Source: Lithospermum erythrorhizon
Taxonomy: Eukaryota > Streptophyta > Magnoliopsida > Boraginales > Boraginaceae
Length of the DNA stretch: 64,000 nt
Direction: 5' to 3'
Assembly (NCBI GenBank): GCA_019722365.1
Contig: JADFUC010001101.1
Span: 58,279-122,278, forward strand
The position numbers and the translations under genes were made by a program. Below, in pieces: positions 11,860-24,259 of this stretch. The stretch's first letter is position 1. Each line of letters starts with the position of its first letter. The notes beneath the pieces are model-generated. The model was not told the origin of the DNA and ran no database searches. It saw nothing but the letters and a program-made list of their open reading frames with translations.

Positions 11860-14800
11860 TCAAGGAATATCCATCATCCTTCCCCTCAGCATGGCTTCAG
11901 CTTTTCTAACCTGCTTCACTGGTCCAATAATAAAAAGCTGCACAGGAAAGTAGTCGAGTAAACTGAATTTAATGTCATGGAAATAGTAAATGAACAAAAG
12001 GCTTAATCATTTTCAACATGATACTCCCTATAGAGTATAGACTACCCCTGGGGAAAACAAATGACGAAAATAAAAGCGACTCACACAGTAACCAACTTCC
12101 CAAATTTGAGGAAGGAAAAAAGAATAAAGTTCAAACGCAGGCTTCTCCAGGTCCATGATCACACACTCTGATAATATCCATTTTAAAAGGGTTATTTCAA
12201 TACCATACTCAATATATCTTGTCATTGCAAATGACTTCCTAACTATGCTTTGATAACCGCTTGTGCTTGTAACTATGATAAAACTAGAATGCTCAAGCAA
12301 AAAGACCCCAGGTTGTCTTCAGCTGAGTTCTAGCAACTAGCTTTTCTTACCAAGAAAAATCTTGAAGTTCATTTTTTCTTTTACACAGAGATAGCTTATA
12401 AGCCCATAACAAAGCTTAACCAAGTTTAAGACTTGAAAGTGACCATAAACAGGTACCTTGTCAGGGGGACCCTTAGAACCTCCAATTATTATCTCAGCAC
12501 TGTGGCAATGAAAAGAGTATTTCAGTAGTAACAAAAAAATTGAAACTCAAGGTACCATTCCATGGTTCAGAAATAATGTGGTAAAGAAAATATCTCCTTT
12601 TCAATCTAGCAAATTTTTTATACTCCAACAATGAAAATTTTAGCAGGTACCACTTTTCCCTCGCCCAGCTAGATTATCATTAACTCTAAGGCACAATGGT
12701 TCATTTTATTTAAACACATTAAGCGCTATTTTTAAACAGATGTGGCAGTTGACAAAAACATGACTTCTTTTTCAATAAAAAAAAAGCACATAAGCTTACT
12801 CGCATGAATCTTTAATCGCCAAGATGGTAGCTCCTTTACGCCCAATAATTCGTCCCATTTTTCCATTGGGCACATCAAGAACTGACAGAATTTCTTCCTC
12901 AAGCATATTCTTTTCAGAGATTAGGTTTTCTGCAAACAAGCATTCAAGCAAGCTGACAAATTAAAAGTAAGATAATATTTAACAATCAGCACACTTCATA
13001 CACTCAAGTACAAAGAATTCTCACAATTAGTAACAGTTGAGGGAAGTGAGAGAATGCAAACATGCTTCTTAAAGACAAAGCTCACAAAGGTTGTTTTGAA
13101 AAGCTCTACCAGTTCCCAAAAAAGTTCAAATTATTTCAGGTAATTAGATCCTATGTTTAGACACTTAACAGAATATTTCCTTCGAACAAAGAGAGTTAAT
13201 AACGGAAATCAACATAGGAGGAAACCTGGAACTGGAGGTAGTGGTGGCCAATCTGCATAATTATTATTAGAATGGCAGAAACACCGACAATAAAGTGCAC
13301 CGCGTACTGCGAGATGCCATAAAGATCTGTGGTTCAATTTCTCCACCATCTTGTGGTAAATAGAAGGAAGAAAGCGGACATCATCTGCAGCTGCACGGAC
13401 CATTTGTTCAGACAAAGGTCTATAAGTCCAAAAGTTGGGGTCCTGGAAAATGAAAGAATAATTATCATAACTAAAACTAACATTTAAATGAATCCATACC
13501 CATGAGAGATGCTTAAGACTTCGGTAACTGCGAGATGATAGAACTATAAAGTGGTATACTGAAACAAAGAACATGGTAAATAGATTATATTAGTTATACT
13601 TATAACGTATTAATGCCAAAGTGTGTGTGTTTTTTGCATCCCAAAAATGATAAATATACTCAAAAAGTTAGTAAGTGGACCAAATTACCTTATCCTGCTA
13701 ACATCCACATGTGTTTGTTCAAAATATCATCATGTAAGCAGAGTAAAAGTAATTTGGTCCAATCACCAACTTTGTAAGTGTATTTATCAATTTGGCAGTG
13801 CGGGAATCACTTCCCTTTTGAAAGATTGTATACTTCCTGTGTTTGCTGATATGATGCTTAACAGCCCAATCTAAATTATCTTTGATGGACTTTAAAATGT
13901 CTAGAATCAAAGGTTATTATTAGAGTGACAGAAGATGGAGAGAAGGTGATTACAGATAACCTAGCTGCAACCATGCGATATGAAGGACAACAGAGCTACT
14001 CAATGACAATTTATGAAGGAACTGGAGGCTTCTGCCCATAGAGAAGTAAATAAAATAAAAAATTGCTGGTATAGATTAGAGGTAACAAAGAAACCACTCA
14101 AACAGAAATAATCAAAACTATTGATTTGCTGAAATTTCATCCATTTGAGTAAAGTATAACTGTTCTGGCATTAGAAAGTCCAATTACGAAATATCAAAAT
14201 TTGGAAAAGCAAGCCAAATCTAACCTTCCTTAAAAGAAAACGAACTTCTTCTTTCTCTGCATAAGCTACACCTGCACAAAATTCAGTGAAATCCAAACAT
14301 TAAGTTGCGGAACCAGCACAACATCCCAACAAGGATTGACATCAATGAAAGCATTACTACCAAATTTTGAAAAGATCAAATAATAACAGGTCTTAATGTA
14401 AAATTACTCACTTCTACAGAAACAGACTGCATAAGAAAAAAAGACTTGATTTCTCTTTGTTTATTAGTGGGCGAGATCCGCTTTTCATATTTAGTAGAAG
14501 TATGAAAAACCTAAACTTAGCACCCTTATCATTAATTCCAAAAGCCAATTGTAGAAACAAAAAATCTAAGTCTATAATGTTTGGAACTAATAATAACTGA
14601 AGAACAGGTTACATACCACAATATTGTGGATCTGCTAGTAGGGTGACAAATGATATGTAGTCATCTGGTAGCCTTTTCTGACCTTCTTGCTCTTTGATCA
14701 ACGAATAAGCTATCTGCTCAAGAAGAAAAAGTCGGCAACAGAAAAAAGGATCAGTAGCAACCCATGAGTTTGATTCAAATGACTATTAATCTTAGAAATG

Positions 14801-17107
14801 TCTCTTCTAGCTGAGCACTAAAATGAGAAAGATGGGGAGTAATGCATCAATCTCACATAATTAAGATATTTATTATAAACATTGTGCCAAAAAACCTGGA
14901 AAAACAGGATGAATAGCTAAATTAAAATAGAGTCAACATTAATTATGCTCAGTTCTATAAACTTCTGAAATCGCAAAGCTATAATCTTCCGTCATTTATA
15001 TGAGAGACTCACGCATCATAATAGATGTTTCATGCCTAAAACACAATTAATTTCACCAGGCATTTGGGGCCACACGTCATACTATTTAGAGTGGAACGCT
15101 CCAAATTCAACACGAACAGTAATTAATGATCCTTATTGATGACATTTGGGGTCACAAAAATGAATCTTGGATCTTATCTTTTCACAATATTCTAATACAT
15201 GTTCTATAATCCTCAACTTTTTCATGTTATAATTTGATCAAAGAAATAAAAAGCAGGTTCAACAGATAAACTTGTAGAAAACACTCAGTATCCACTACAT
15301 TATGCAATTTGATACCAAATTGATAATACAAAGCCTACAGAACCACAAAGTGGAGATTCAGAGCTCAAATGTGTAATATAAGCCCAGACAATTGCAATAT
15401 TCGGAAGAATCAATAAGAGACCTCACTATCACGTTTGCAATCATGAATTACTTTAGTGATGTAAGTAGACTCAAGTGCAGGCTTACACGCTTTGACAAGT
15501 GAGTCTCCACCTTCAATGGCATCAACTAAATATATTGCATCTGGAAATGCAAGCTGCAACAAATTCATTAGAGCATGTCAATGATATTTCTATTCGTTTG
15601 GATACAAACGAATCTAGTAGCCTAAGTTAAAATAAAATAAAAAATTTAAAGAAAACTTTGTTCAAAATGAACAATGCACTGCAGTGGTGTGCTCCAATTG
15701 AGGTAAAATGATTGGTTTCGAACTCCACACATTCTTTTTAGTCGCAGATTAAGCATTTATATCCTACTTGAAATTAGTGCTCTCTCCATCCTTCCCCATT
15801 GTCATGTTTCTAGAATTTTCGAAACTATTTCTTACTTAGGTTAATAAATACTCATTAGACTACAACACTAAATACATTTCATAAATTATTAAAGAAAATC
15901 AGTAGGCAATTTTTCAGATATAAAGGGCTCTTCCAGATGTAAAGAACCCTCTGAGTAACAGAAGGATGTGTCAGAACTTTGGTTTGGCAACTCCTGTGCA
16001 GGAAGGTCAACCAGTTGCATATGAGAGTTTAGAGGATGAACATTGAAATTTGAAAGTGTAATGCAACGTCAAAGATATGATACTATTAGGCCTTACTATG
16101 ACTGAAATGGAGAGCTGAATGTGAAGGTTCTAGGCCTCTATTTGCAAGCACACACCGTGACTCCCAAAGATCCCCATACCCATGTGTATTTATGAACATA
16201 TATAAAGTATGGTATTACTGACTCAATCGATTACTAAGACAAACACCTACCTGCATGATACACAGCGTTCCATGTCTGCAAAGATCAACACCCTCACAGT
16301 CGAAACCAATTATTATTTTCGTCAAGGGGGTTGGCTCCAAGAACTCAACCGGGAGTTGATTAGGTTGAGTAACTATATGAATAGGAACTGGAGGCAAGAT
16401 ATCTTCACATTCCCCTAGAACACACCTACAAAGTACAAATGAAACTTACATTTGATTACAGGGCCAATCATACTGACTAGTATGCAATATATAATAGTTT
16501 TGAGTTTGGGCTCATAAATTATCTTAATCATATGAATGGTTCGATGGAGTCTCAGGTTGATTTACATAATTATGTACAACGATAATAGCTTTCTTACAGT
16601 CAGTGAAAAAATTACAATCTCGAATTATACTAGAAGTAAAGGAAAAAAGCATTTGTCAAATAAAACTCAGGTTTTATCAATTTAAATTATTCTAAAACAT
16701 GAATAATGATTATGGAAATATTTGCACAGCGGTCATAATCGAATGTTCCACTCCATTAAAGACATCTTGCATTCATACACAAGATCTCGATTCAGACATC
16801 CACATAATAATTTATCAATAACAATATCAACTGTTCTCGTAATAATATGATCGAATATAACAAAAGTGAATAGAAAATATGAAACATAAATGGAATATCA
16901 AGTTTAAGGCTGTTAATTCTAACAAAGCTCGAAGATATTAGCATTAGATTAAGAAAACTAAAATTCAATTCTCTTGCATCATACTAAAAAGGAAAAATAA
17001 AGGACAGCCTTCCCCTTTATTTAAATGGAGAGTAATTAGGGTTTTGATTATAAAGTTGAGTACAGGGTCTGAGTGGAAGGAATGTTGGTTTGGGGAGATG
17101 AAGCCAT
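11860..17107 (-). CDS. 3'-5' exonuclease (RNase D-like) plus KH domain protein
   Basis: Orthologue-type of Arabidopsis At2g25910. Exons: 17107-17064, 16425-16251, 15553-15422, 15334-15272, 14713-14617, 14271-14225, 13442-13226, 12929-12800, 12499-12457, 11937-11860 (stop TGA); phases agree throughout and give 341 aa. Residues about 50-220 form a DEDD-type exonuclease: GFDCEGVDL carries the DxE pair (D57, E59), HDCKRDSEAL gives the second acidic motif (D115), and AAADDVRFLPSIYHKM the third. Residues about 269-335 form a KH RNA-binding domain with its GRKG loop at 288-291 in GKMGRIIGRKGA. By family knowledge it may bind and trim RNA; substrate and location are not shown by sequence. The start is supported by a good MASSPQTN initiation and by phase agreement with exon 2. 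Odd point: exon 4 lacks a donor at the expected place, and a usable GT 12 bases on adds four or five residues. Confidence 0.92.
13633..13805. repeat. Foldback MITE within intron 6 of the exonuclease/KH gene
   Basis: GATAAATATACTCAAAAAGT at 13648 onward continues to GGACCAAATTACCTT. Its inverted copy AAAGTAATTTGGTCCA...CAACTTTGTAAGTG-TATTTATC lies at 13746-13790. Arms pair over more than 40 bp with few mismatches, and weaker pairing extends outward (GCATCCCAAAA against TTGGCAGTGC). The two overlapping open frames on opposite strands here are simply the two arms of this palindrome. Confidence 0.7.
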
Positions 17108-17150
17108 GTGATCGGAACCAAGGCTTTTTCCCTTGCTATCTTCGACTCTA

Positions 17151-17160
17151 TACTATATAC
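17151..17160 (-). promoter_or_regulatory. Possible TATA box of the exonuclease/KH gene
   Basis: The minus strand reads GTATATAGTA about 45-55 bases upstream of the chosen ATG. This would allow a very short 5' untranslated region. AT-rich surroundings make chance matches common. Confidence 0.3.
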
Positions 17161-17559
17161 AATTATACACTCCTATATTAAACCTCAACTCTTCTAAATT
17201 CCAAAATAAAAAATTATTCGGCTATTCGATTGCGTATTGCGAAATTATAATGATTTGATACTTTTTGGCAATATATAATCGAATGGTGGCTTTAAGCATG
17301 CTTATATGATCGAACATGTCATTAACCCTAATTTAAATCTATAGCATAAGCATACAAGTCAAAATTTGAAAAAAAAATTATAAATGGAAAATATATTTTT
17401 TATTATAAAATTTAATTCCTTTTATAGTATGTTTGGATTGAGATGAAACTATGTGAATAAATGTTCAATTTTATGTTTGTCTCATTCACTTTATTATATA
17501 ATATTAGATGTTATTATTTTAGGATACAATATGTGAATACTTCACAGGCCCCAGGCTAC

Positions 17560-20250
17560 TTGAATATAATGTTTGGTTAGTAGATACCCCCGTCTTGAGG
17601 TGGTTCAAGCTGGTCAAATACCGCGGATTCAATGACGGATCACTTGTTGTGCGAGAACTCTTTTAGCGAGATGGTTACGTATTGGTATCCGTCGTACCTC
17701 GAAAGTGCTAATTGACGGCTGACCAGGCATCCGATCTTAAATAAGTAGCCGGATAGTGTTGTAGCCGTTGATGCTTGGCGTAAGTACAAGAAAAGGCGCT
17801 TAGAAAGGAAAGAATGCGAATCGCGTCGTAACGAGCCAGGTGTCATGATGGGCCGGTCTACTAGGTCATAATTTGGTCCTGTCATTGCCCCGGCTGTTAT
17901 TGATACCAGAAGCGCCAAAAATGGATAATGGCCTTATTTAAAATACTCCGCACTACCAGGAGTATCCGCTTTAAAGGCGTCCGTATTTCGAGGGGATCCG
18001 CTTTTGCAAAGTTGCAGGACTTGGCGGATAGAGTATTTAAATAAGTTTTCCGTCATCAGCAAATGTTCCCTCTTTTGTGGGAATGAGCAGTGTATTATCT
18101 GTCATTAATCCATATTAATTGAAGTAAGAACTTCTAGCCATTTCTGCGTCCCAGCAAAGTTCACCTGGCGGTTACCACGGCTAATGGTTTTTCATCCGTG
18201 GAGGCATGAGCCCATGATTCCCTCAGGTGGGCGTCTACTACAGTGAGTGGTTCTTTGTTTGCTGAGATACACTTTCATAAGGAGTCAAATTCATGCGTTA
18301 AGGCAGGGCATTTCCCGAAGCCTTGTGGACCAGCCTATTGTGAATAGAGGTTCATTGATCATGGCGGAGTGCGATTCCACGATAAGATGTATAATCCCAT
18401 GACAATCCATGTTGCAGGGGTACTTATCTTTATATCTATTTTCTTGTAACTTGCTAAGTTAACCATCATCTACGACCCTTTTTCTTTTTATTTCAATGCA
18501 TGGCTTCCTTGTTTAGGTAAGCTAAGTCTTGAGAAAGCCTCTAATCCCGGCTCGGATCCAGTTGTTTTGATGAAAAGAAACCTATACGAGGTTTCGCTTC
18601 TAAACTTCAAACCATGGGCAGGAGGCCTTGGCGAATGTAAATGCCCCCAATCTCACTCCAACCACTTCTCCTGCCATAGTAATCTCTTTTGATGATGAAC
18701 TCACTATTTTTTGCGCAAGCGTTTGAGACAAAGAAGAAAGAAATTACATGCCATCATCGTCTCAATTAAATCCGCCCAGGCTGCAATTGCTATACACAGC
18801 AAAATGCAGGCTAGGTATCGAAGAAGGCAAGAAGAGCATGTTTGAAGCAATGCAATGAGTCTTCCCTTGATTGCTATACAGCCCGTTACATGAAAGCGCC
18901 CTCTTCAGCAATTATCCAAGAGGGTCATCTTTAGAATAAATGTATGGAAGCCTTTCATGCAATTCAACCTCTCCTCTCGACTGAAGAGGGACGAAAGCAC
19001 CCCTCGGCGATCTATGAGCGCTTTTCCCTCTACGCTCTTTATACCAATGCATCTTAATAGTTCCGCTTATCACTTCTCGTATTACGCTAATTTTTCTCCT
19101 ATTTCTGACCTCTTACTTTCATAGGCTCTCACCGCTCAATATACTGCGACTCGTCGGGAGGTGAAGGAGATCTCTTCTGAGAAGAAGCATGAGGCCTTAG
19201 AATCCACTCAAATTTCTCTGAAGGAGAGAGACGAAGTGCTGAATAGTGCCAAAGATGCGTTATCCGCTGAGCAGGAGAAGTATCAAAAGTTGCGAGAGGA
19301 GAAGCAGGCAATGGAGCTTGAGCTTGCTAAGAGGTACAATACTCTCGAGAAGACTTAGAAGCAGATGGCCAACCGTCATGGCGAAAGGCGTATTAGAAGG
19401 CTCCCGTTCGCCGGTCTTAAAACTACGAAGATCACGAGTAGCAAAAACTCATGCCTTAAAGTGGAGACTTGTCTACTTAGGATTGTGAGGCCTCGGAGGT
19501 CGCAGATTCAAAGGAAGCGAGTGTGACCTCTTGGCCCGGATAAAGAATCGTTATTTGTTGTGATGGGATTTATGGATAAGTTCAGCGGGAGCAAGTTTCA
19601 TGTTCTTTGGACACATTTACCGTTTCAAGGAGGATTGGCTGAGGAATGCTTTGAGGACTTTGTTAGTGGCCAACCATACAGGCTCTTTAAATCATTTGAA
19701 GTTGCTACGATAGCCGTGGAAGGAGGGGAGATGCAGGAAGGTATTGGGAGGTACTATAGAGGCGTTGGGCAGAGAGATCGGCTGATAAAGAGATAGTTTA
19801 GTTTATCTCTTTTTACGTATCCTACATTTATCGGACTATCTTTTTCCGTTTTCGGACTATGTTTTTGTCTTTTTATTTGCGGTTATTTTGTGCCCCATTA
19901 TTTGCATGTTATTTTCCTTGCTTGTATATTCTTTCCCCTTGTTACCCCTTTCAAGAACATTTTCCTTTGAAAAGGAATATATTCTTGGCAGTTCAAACAC
20001 CCTTTACAGATTTTGGCTAATTCTCATGCTTCGTCATAAATGCCGTATTAGCTAATCTGCGACGTTCATGTGGCGAAACCAAAACGTCATCTATTAGGCA
20101 TCGCATGAAAATCAAAACGTCACAGACATGTCACGAAGAAAGTAGTAAGATGATTGTATGACATTTGTAAACGTCACCAGCCCTGGAATAACCCGGCTAA
20201 AACCATCATAGAAACGTGGCAATTTGACCTAAACAACCGACCTAGAAACG
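17560..20250 (+). mobile_element. Unassigned repeat-like region with a coiled-coil ORF fragment
   Basis: Base composition rises in GC compared with the flanks, and several short open pieces lie in shifting frames on the plus strand. One (19161-19358) is a charged heptad-like stretch with SLKERDEVLNSAKDALSAEQ and KLREEKQAMELELAK, a probable coiled coil that ends at a stop. After a frame change it continues at 19560-19796 as a globular-looking piece starting MGFMDKFSGSKFHVLWTHLP. I recognise no family domain. Broken coiled-coil ORFs of this kind are common beside gag in plant gypsy elements, so a large retrotransposon derivative is the most likely reading, but no LTR pair was found. Confidence 0.4.
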
Positions 20251-21471
20251 TCACACTATGTGAAATAACCCGTTACGTTTAACCTTTTACTTACGTTATA
20301 TATCGTTTAGTGAGGCTGGACCCGGAGATAGTATAAATACATTGAAATATAATCGATATCAGGACTAGTATTAAAATGAGTAGTATTTTATTTCACGGAT
20401 AATAATATATTTAGAATCGTTTCATAAAATTTGATTACAAAAGTGCAAAATAAAACCGCGTACAAAACGGGACTACAAAACTTACACTATTTGGATAACC
20501 TTCACCACAAAATATCTTCTTGTTCTTATCATTTCCTTCTCCATTTGGCTGGTCCTGCATCATCTCCATCTCAAAATTTTATTTTTTCTTTCTTCATTTT
20601 TCTTCTCTTCCCTTTGTTGTAAAGACTAAAAAGTTTTTAGTAGCTTCCCCTCATCATCCTCATATACTTCAAGGTAAAGTTTGTAACTTTTTTTGCATTT
20701 TTGGTAGAGTTATGGAAGTTTGACTTTATTTATTCTCTCCGAACTTAGTTGACTTTTCCAAGAACCATCTTTAAGTGAGTAAAAAGTATACTGGGCCTTA
20801 ATATAATTGTTTGGAGTAAAAGAAGTTTTGATGTTTAGGTAGTTGGGAAGAGATTATGTTGGACATAATTGAGTAGTAATTGGGGTTGGGATAAAGTTGT
20901 TATAAAGTAAAATTAAATTAGTTTTGGGAAAATTAATTTTGGTTGATTAAATTGTGCAATTTTTTGGTGATTTAATGACTAGAGAATGATATTTAAATCA
21001 AAATAAATTATTTAGAGATTAAATCATAAAGTTATCTTTTTAAAAAACTTGAAGATATGAAAGACAAAAGATTCAAAGTTTGGAAATTTTAAAGTTTATT
21101 TGATTTTTATTTTGAATTATGAGATGTTGAATAATAATATTTGGAATTTAATAGATATAAAGGGGAGTTTATTAAATGGAAAGTAAAATAACGTATATAA
21201 TTTCTTTGGATAGGAGTTGAGCCCCGGACCTATGCGTGGACTGCACAAAGATATTTTGTTGCTTTACTCGAGGTGAGTACAAAATCTCCACGATGAGACA
21301 CCATATATATTATAGTTATATATTTGGCATGTGTTTTGTCATGTGGTTATATTGAAATGTATCTAGTTATTGAGATTGATGTTATGAGATTATTTGTAGT
21401 TATTATGATTACACTACCGATTGTTGGAGTAATGCTTGTGTTGCGTGTGGTATGTATTGTTTGTAGTTGGG

Positions 21472-22852
21472 TGTTGAATAATGGGATTCCATTCAAACCT
21501 ATTTTTGAAGATAACAAATTGTTTAATCGAACTAATCCCGTTTTCGAGTGAACATGTATTCAGGTTTATTCCTAAATAAAGTTCAAAGTGCTAAAATTGT
21601 TGATCGGGAAGTTCGGGAATTTCGTTGATGGAGTCAAACAAGCGCCCAAGCCTTTCAAAGGAGCTCGTGTTCTTCTTTTTATATGCAATTTGTAAGGAAA
21701 CTCTTTTTTAAGTATTTTGCCGTTTTAAATTTCTTGAGTAGACTTTTCCGTTTAAACTTAATTGTGTTTGAAAAGCGAAGGTCCGTAGTTCAAATTCTTA
21801 AGTATAGATTGACTCATAGTTAAGTCTCGTACCAGGTAGTACATGTGGCATTGGATTTCGAGAATTAGCTTGAAGCGATGTTATTTTGGAATTGACGCTC
21901 AGACATGGGGACCCTTCGAGAGAGGGTCTCGGGTCACAGTGATCGAGACCCTTGAGGACCCGAGGTCTAGATGGGGTCCAGTCGAGATACTGGACCTCTC
22001 AAATAGATCTGGAATGGGCTTATAGCTTGTGCACAGTCCATCGAGGGCTCATCGAGACCCCCTGGTCTCGATGAGGTCACGATGCAGGCAACTCTTTTAA
22101 CTCAAAATTTGTGCACTATATAAGCCCCCTCTTTTCAAAACCTAAACAACTTTTGCAGCTTCTTGGAGCCTAATTTAAGGCATTTATTTCTTTGAAAAGC
22201 AAAAGGCAAAAGTCATAACTCTCACATTTAATACTTCATAATCCTTTGTAGAGAGTTTCCTAGTTGTTGTGACAATTCATTCCTTCTCAAACATTTATTG
22301 TTTGGGGTAAGTCAGCAATATTAGGAAGCATAGAGATTTACTATTCTAGGTTGAGTAGTACTTTGAAATCCTGAGAGTGTGTTCTTGGGTTCCTAATCTA
22401 GGTTGATTAGGAGTTGAAATCCTTAGCGGGTAGCTTGGGTCACTTAGTGAAGGCTAGGTGTTTGATAATAGGCTTGAGAGAGTTGCTTGTGTGTAATCGA
22501 AACATTTCTTCAAGCGCTGAATTATCTTTGCCAAAATCCGAGGTTGGAAAGCCGTGATGACGATAGGGAACAAAATTTCGCTAATATCTATATTGTATTT
22601 CTTCTTCGCCTCTTTACTTTAGAGTCATCATTATATTATTACTAATCATCTTGTTGTTTTATTGTTGACTAATCATTCTCGAGCTTAGGTTATCGGGTTA
22701 TCACATTAGAACATATTCCTATTATTTTTTATTTCCGCATTGTTAAATTAAAACTCGAAAAAGTAAATAATTTAACGTAAAACCTTATTCACCCCCCCTC
22801 TAAGGTTGAATCTAGGCTAGCGGTTGGTGTGTGTATTCTTTTGCGGGTTGAT
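21472..22852 (+). mobile_element. Copia-like LTR or TRIM-like insertion inside the gypsy LTR
   Basis: The insert starts TGTTGAATAATGGGATTCCA and breaks the gypsy LTR. TTGGG occurs immediately on both sides (21467-21471 and 22853-22857), a candidate 5-bp target duplication. Near the right end is a C-run motif, TTCACCCCCCCTCTAAGG, commonly seen near the 3' end of plant copia LTRs and their leaders. There is no coding capacity. The right terminus does not end in CA, so it is approximate. Confidence 0.45.
22048..22075. repeat. Perfect 12-bp inverted repeat (hairpin)
   Basis: CTCATCGAGACC at 22048-22059 and GGTCTCGATGAG at 22064-22075 are exact reverse complements around a 4-base loop. More copies of GGTCTCG/TCGAGACC-type words occur at 21925-22010. 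It is GC-rich inside AT-rich surroundings and lies in the nested insertion. Confidence 0.85.
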
Positions 22853-23739
22853 TTGGGTGAGAGTAATTAACACATTGAGGGGGTAGCCTCGAGCGGGAGG
22901 TTTGGTGTGATATGCATATTGAGGGCATAGCCTCGGTCGGGAGGATTGTGATGTATATATATGGGTGTTGGGAGATATGTGTGTTGGTGGATGTGTGGAT
23001 TTGGTGGTTTGATGTTATATGTTTGTTGGACTAACCATTATTAGTTGTATTGTTTATTTGAATGAATATTTGATTATGCGTTGTCGATGGTTATGAATAT
23101 GTGGAGTGTTATATTGATCTCGTAGTAATGTTAAATAAGAGGTTAGTATAATTTGGGAGTAGTTGTTCATTGAGTAGCCTTATTAATCTTTATACATATG
23201 TATCTTATATATAAGTATGATTCTATGTGGTTTTGATACTATTAAATTGGTATTTGTATTCACCTAAGCTTGACTTACTCCTATTCTCTATGGGCGTCTT
23301 ATGCATAGGTTTCTAGGAGTGATCATTTGAGGTTACTAAGGGCTGCGTTGGCAGACTCACGGAATAAGATGTCGTAGAGTGAGGCAGTGGTGGCGGAGAA
23401 GTCCTCAGCCAGTCCTTCTCCTATTGTTTCCTCTTGTTATATTTTTCTAAATTGATGTTGTGTATTGAAATTAGGTAGCATGGCCATACTACTATTATGA
23501 TGTATTGTGGAGACTATGTTGTATTGTTTGGTTGTAATATTCTAGTTGATGTATGTTTATGTTAATGATGTATTTTAGGGGTGTGTTGTTAGTTCGCCAC
23601 GATGGACTAAAGAGTATTATTATTATTATTAATATCAAATGAAGTCATTTTATGTGGTTATCCATCGATTGGTGACTCAAGTTATGCAGGTTATTATTAG
23701 TCTTAACCTCGAGTGAGCCGACTGAGGGTAGGTATTACA

Positions 23740-24046
23740 ATTTTGAAGGTATTTTGAGAGGCTCGGGGATTACTCACAAATTACACCTGCACCACTCTAG
23801 GAAGCTCGGGATTCTCTAGGTGGTCTGGGTACTCTAAAATTATGTGGAGTTAAAGCTAAAGTCTTGTTTGATTACGGGCTACTCATTCTTTCATATCTGC
23901 AGATTTTCCGGCGTATTCCTATAGCGCTTCGAAATTCTTGCTATACCGCCTTCCTAATTCTAACGCCGGTAGAATGCATTAAGATTAATTGAGTGCTTAG
24001 AAGCATCCTTAAGTATTGGAAATCACAGTAGGAGGTTTGAGCTTGA
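23740..24046. other. Non-genic stretch
   Basis: Sequence between the gypsy LTR and the GRF zinc-finger remnant. No gene is recognisable. Confidence 0.3.
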
Positions 24047-24259
24047 ATGGGTGGCTTCAGCGACAAAATCTTTTTTAGTAGGAGGTTTGTGAGATGCTCG
24101 AATCATGTTAGTGGTTGTAAGTTTTGGGAATGGATTGATGATGAAGTCTCACCTCTAGTTAGGTCCTTTTTTAGTGTGAAGCTGAAGAAGGCACAAAGGA
24201 AAGCTAAAGTCTTTTCATGGATGTTGTTCTTTTGTGTTCTTATAATGGTCATGAAGTAA
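24047..24259 (+). pseudogene. Small GRF-type zinc-finger ORF, N-terminally truncated
   Basis: Seventy codons starting MGGFSDK. RRFVRCSNHVSGCKFWEWID is the second half of a GRF zinc finger, with its Cys pair and the conserved F/W-EW(I/V)D ending. The first half (CxCGxxxxxxTS) should lie upstream and is missing. The C-terminal part is a basic stretch followed by a hydrophobic segment (FSWMLFFCVLIMVM), a possible membrane anchor as in small plant GRF proteins of the At4g04775-like group. It sits about 0.6 kb from a degenerate Mutator-like transposase, a frequent association. It is most likely a remnant; a short real gene with an unseen upstream exon is the alternative. Confidence 0.55.

Larger units (their letters stand above)
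20259..23739 (+). mobile_element. Gypsy-type LTR, probably solo, interrupted by an insertion
   Basis: The interval begins around TGTGAAATAACCCGTTACG and ends with GGGTAGGTATTACA, the TG...CA style of chromovirus (Tekay/Del-like) LTRs. It contains the features of such LTRs: a CT-rich transcribed leader, GTTGAGCCCCGGACC near 21210, and repeated 'GAGGGGGTAGCCTCG..CGGGAGG' blocks at 22876-22945. The part at 20330-20870 parallels the fragment at 1735-2580. No pol domain adjoins it and no second LTR is in the window. A flanking target duplication could not be found, so exact ends are uncertain. Confidence 0.5.

Noticed and set aside
13623..13910. Two overlapping open frames on opposite strands in the exonuclease gene intron
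   Set aside because: They are the two arms of the foldback MITE read in each direction.
15780..15830. Stowaway-like end (CTCTCTCCATCCTTCCCCAT) in an intron of the exonuclease/KH gene
   Set aside because: No inverted partner end was found within a few hundred bases, so a MITE cannot be supported.
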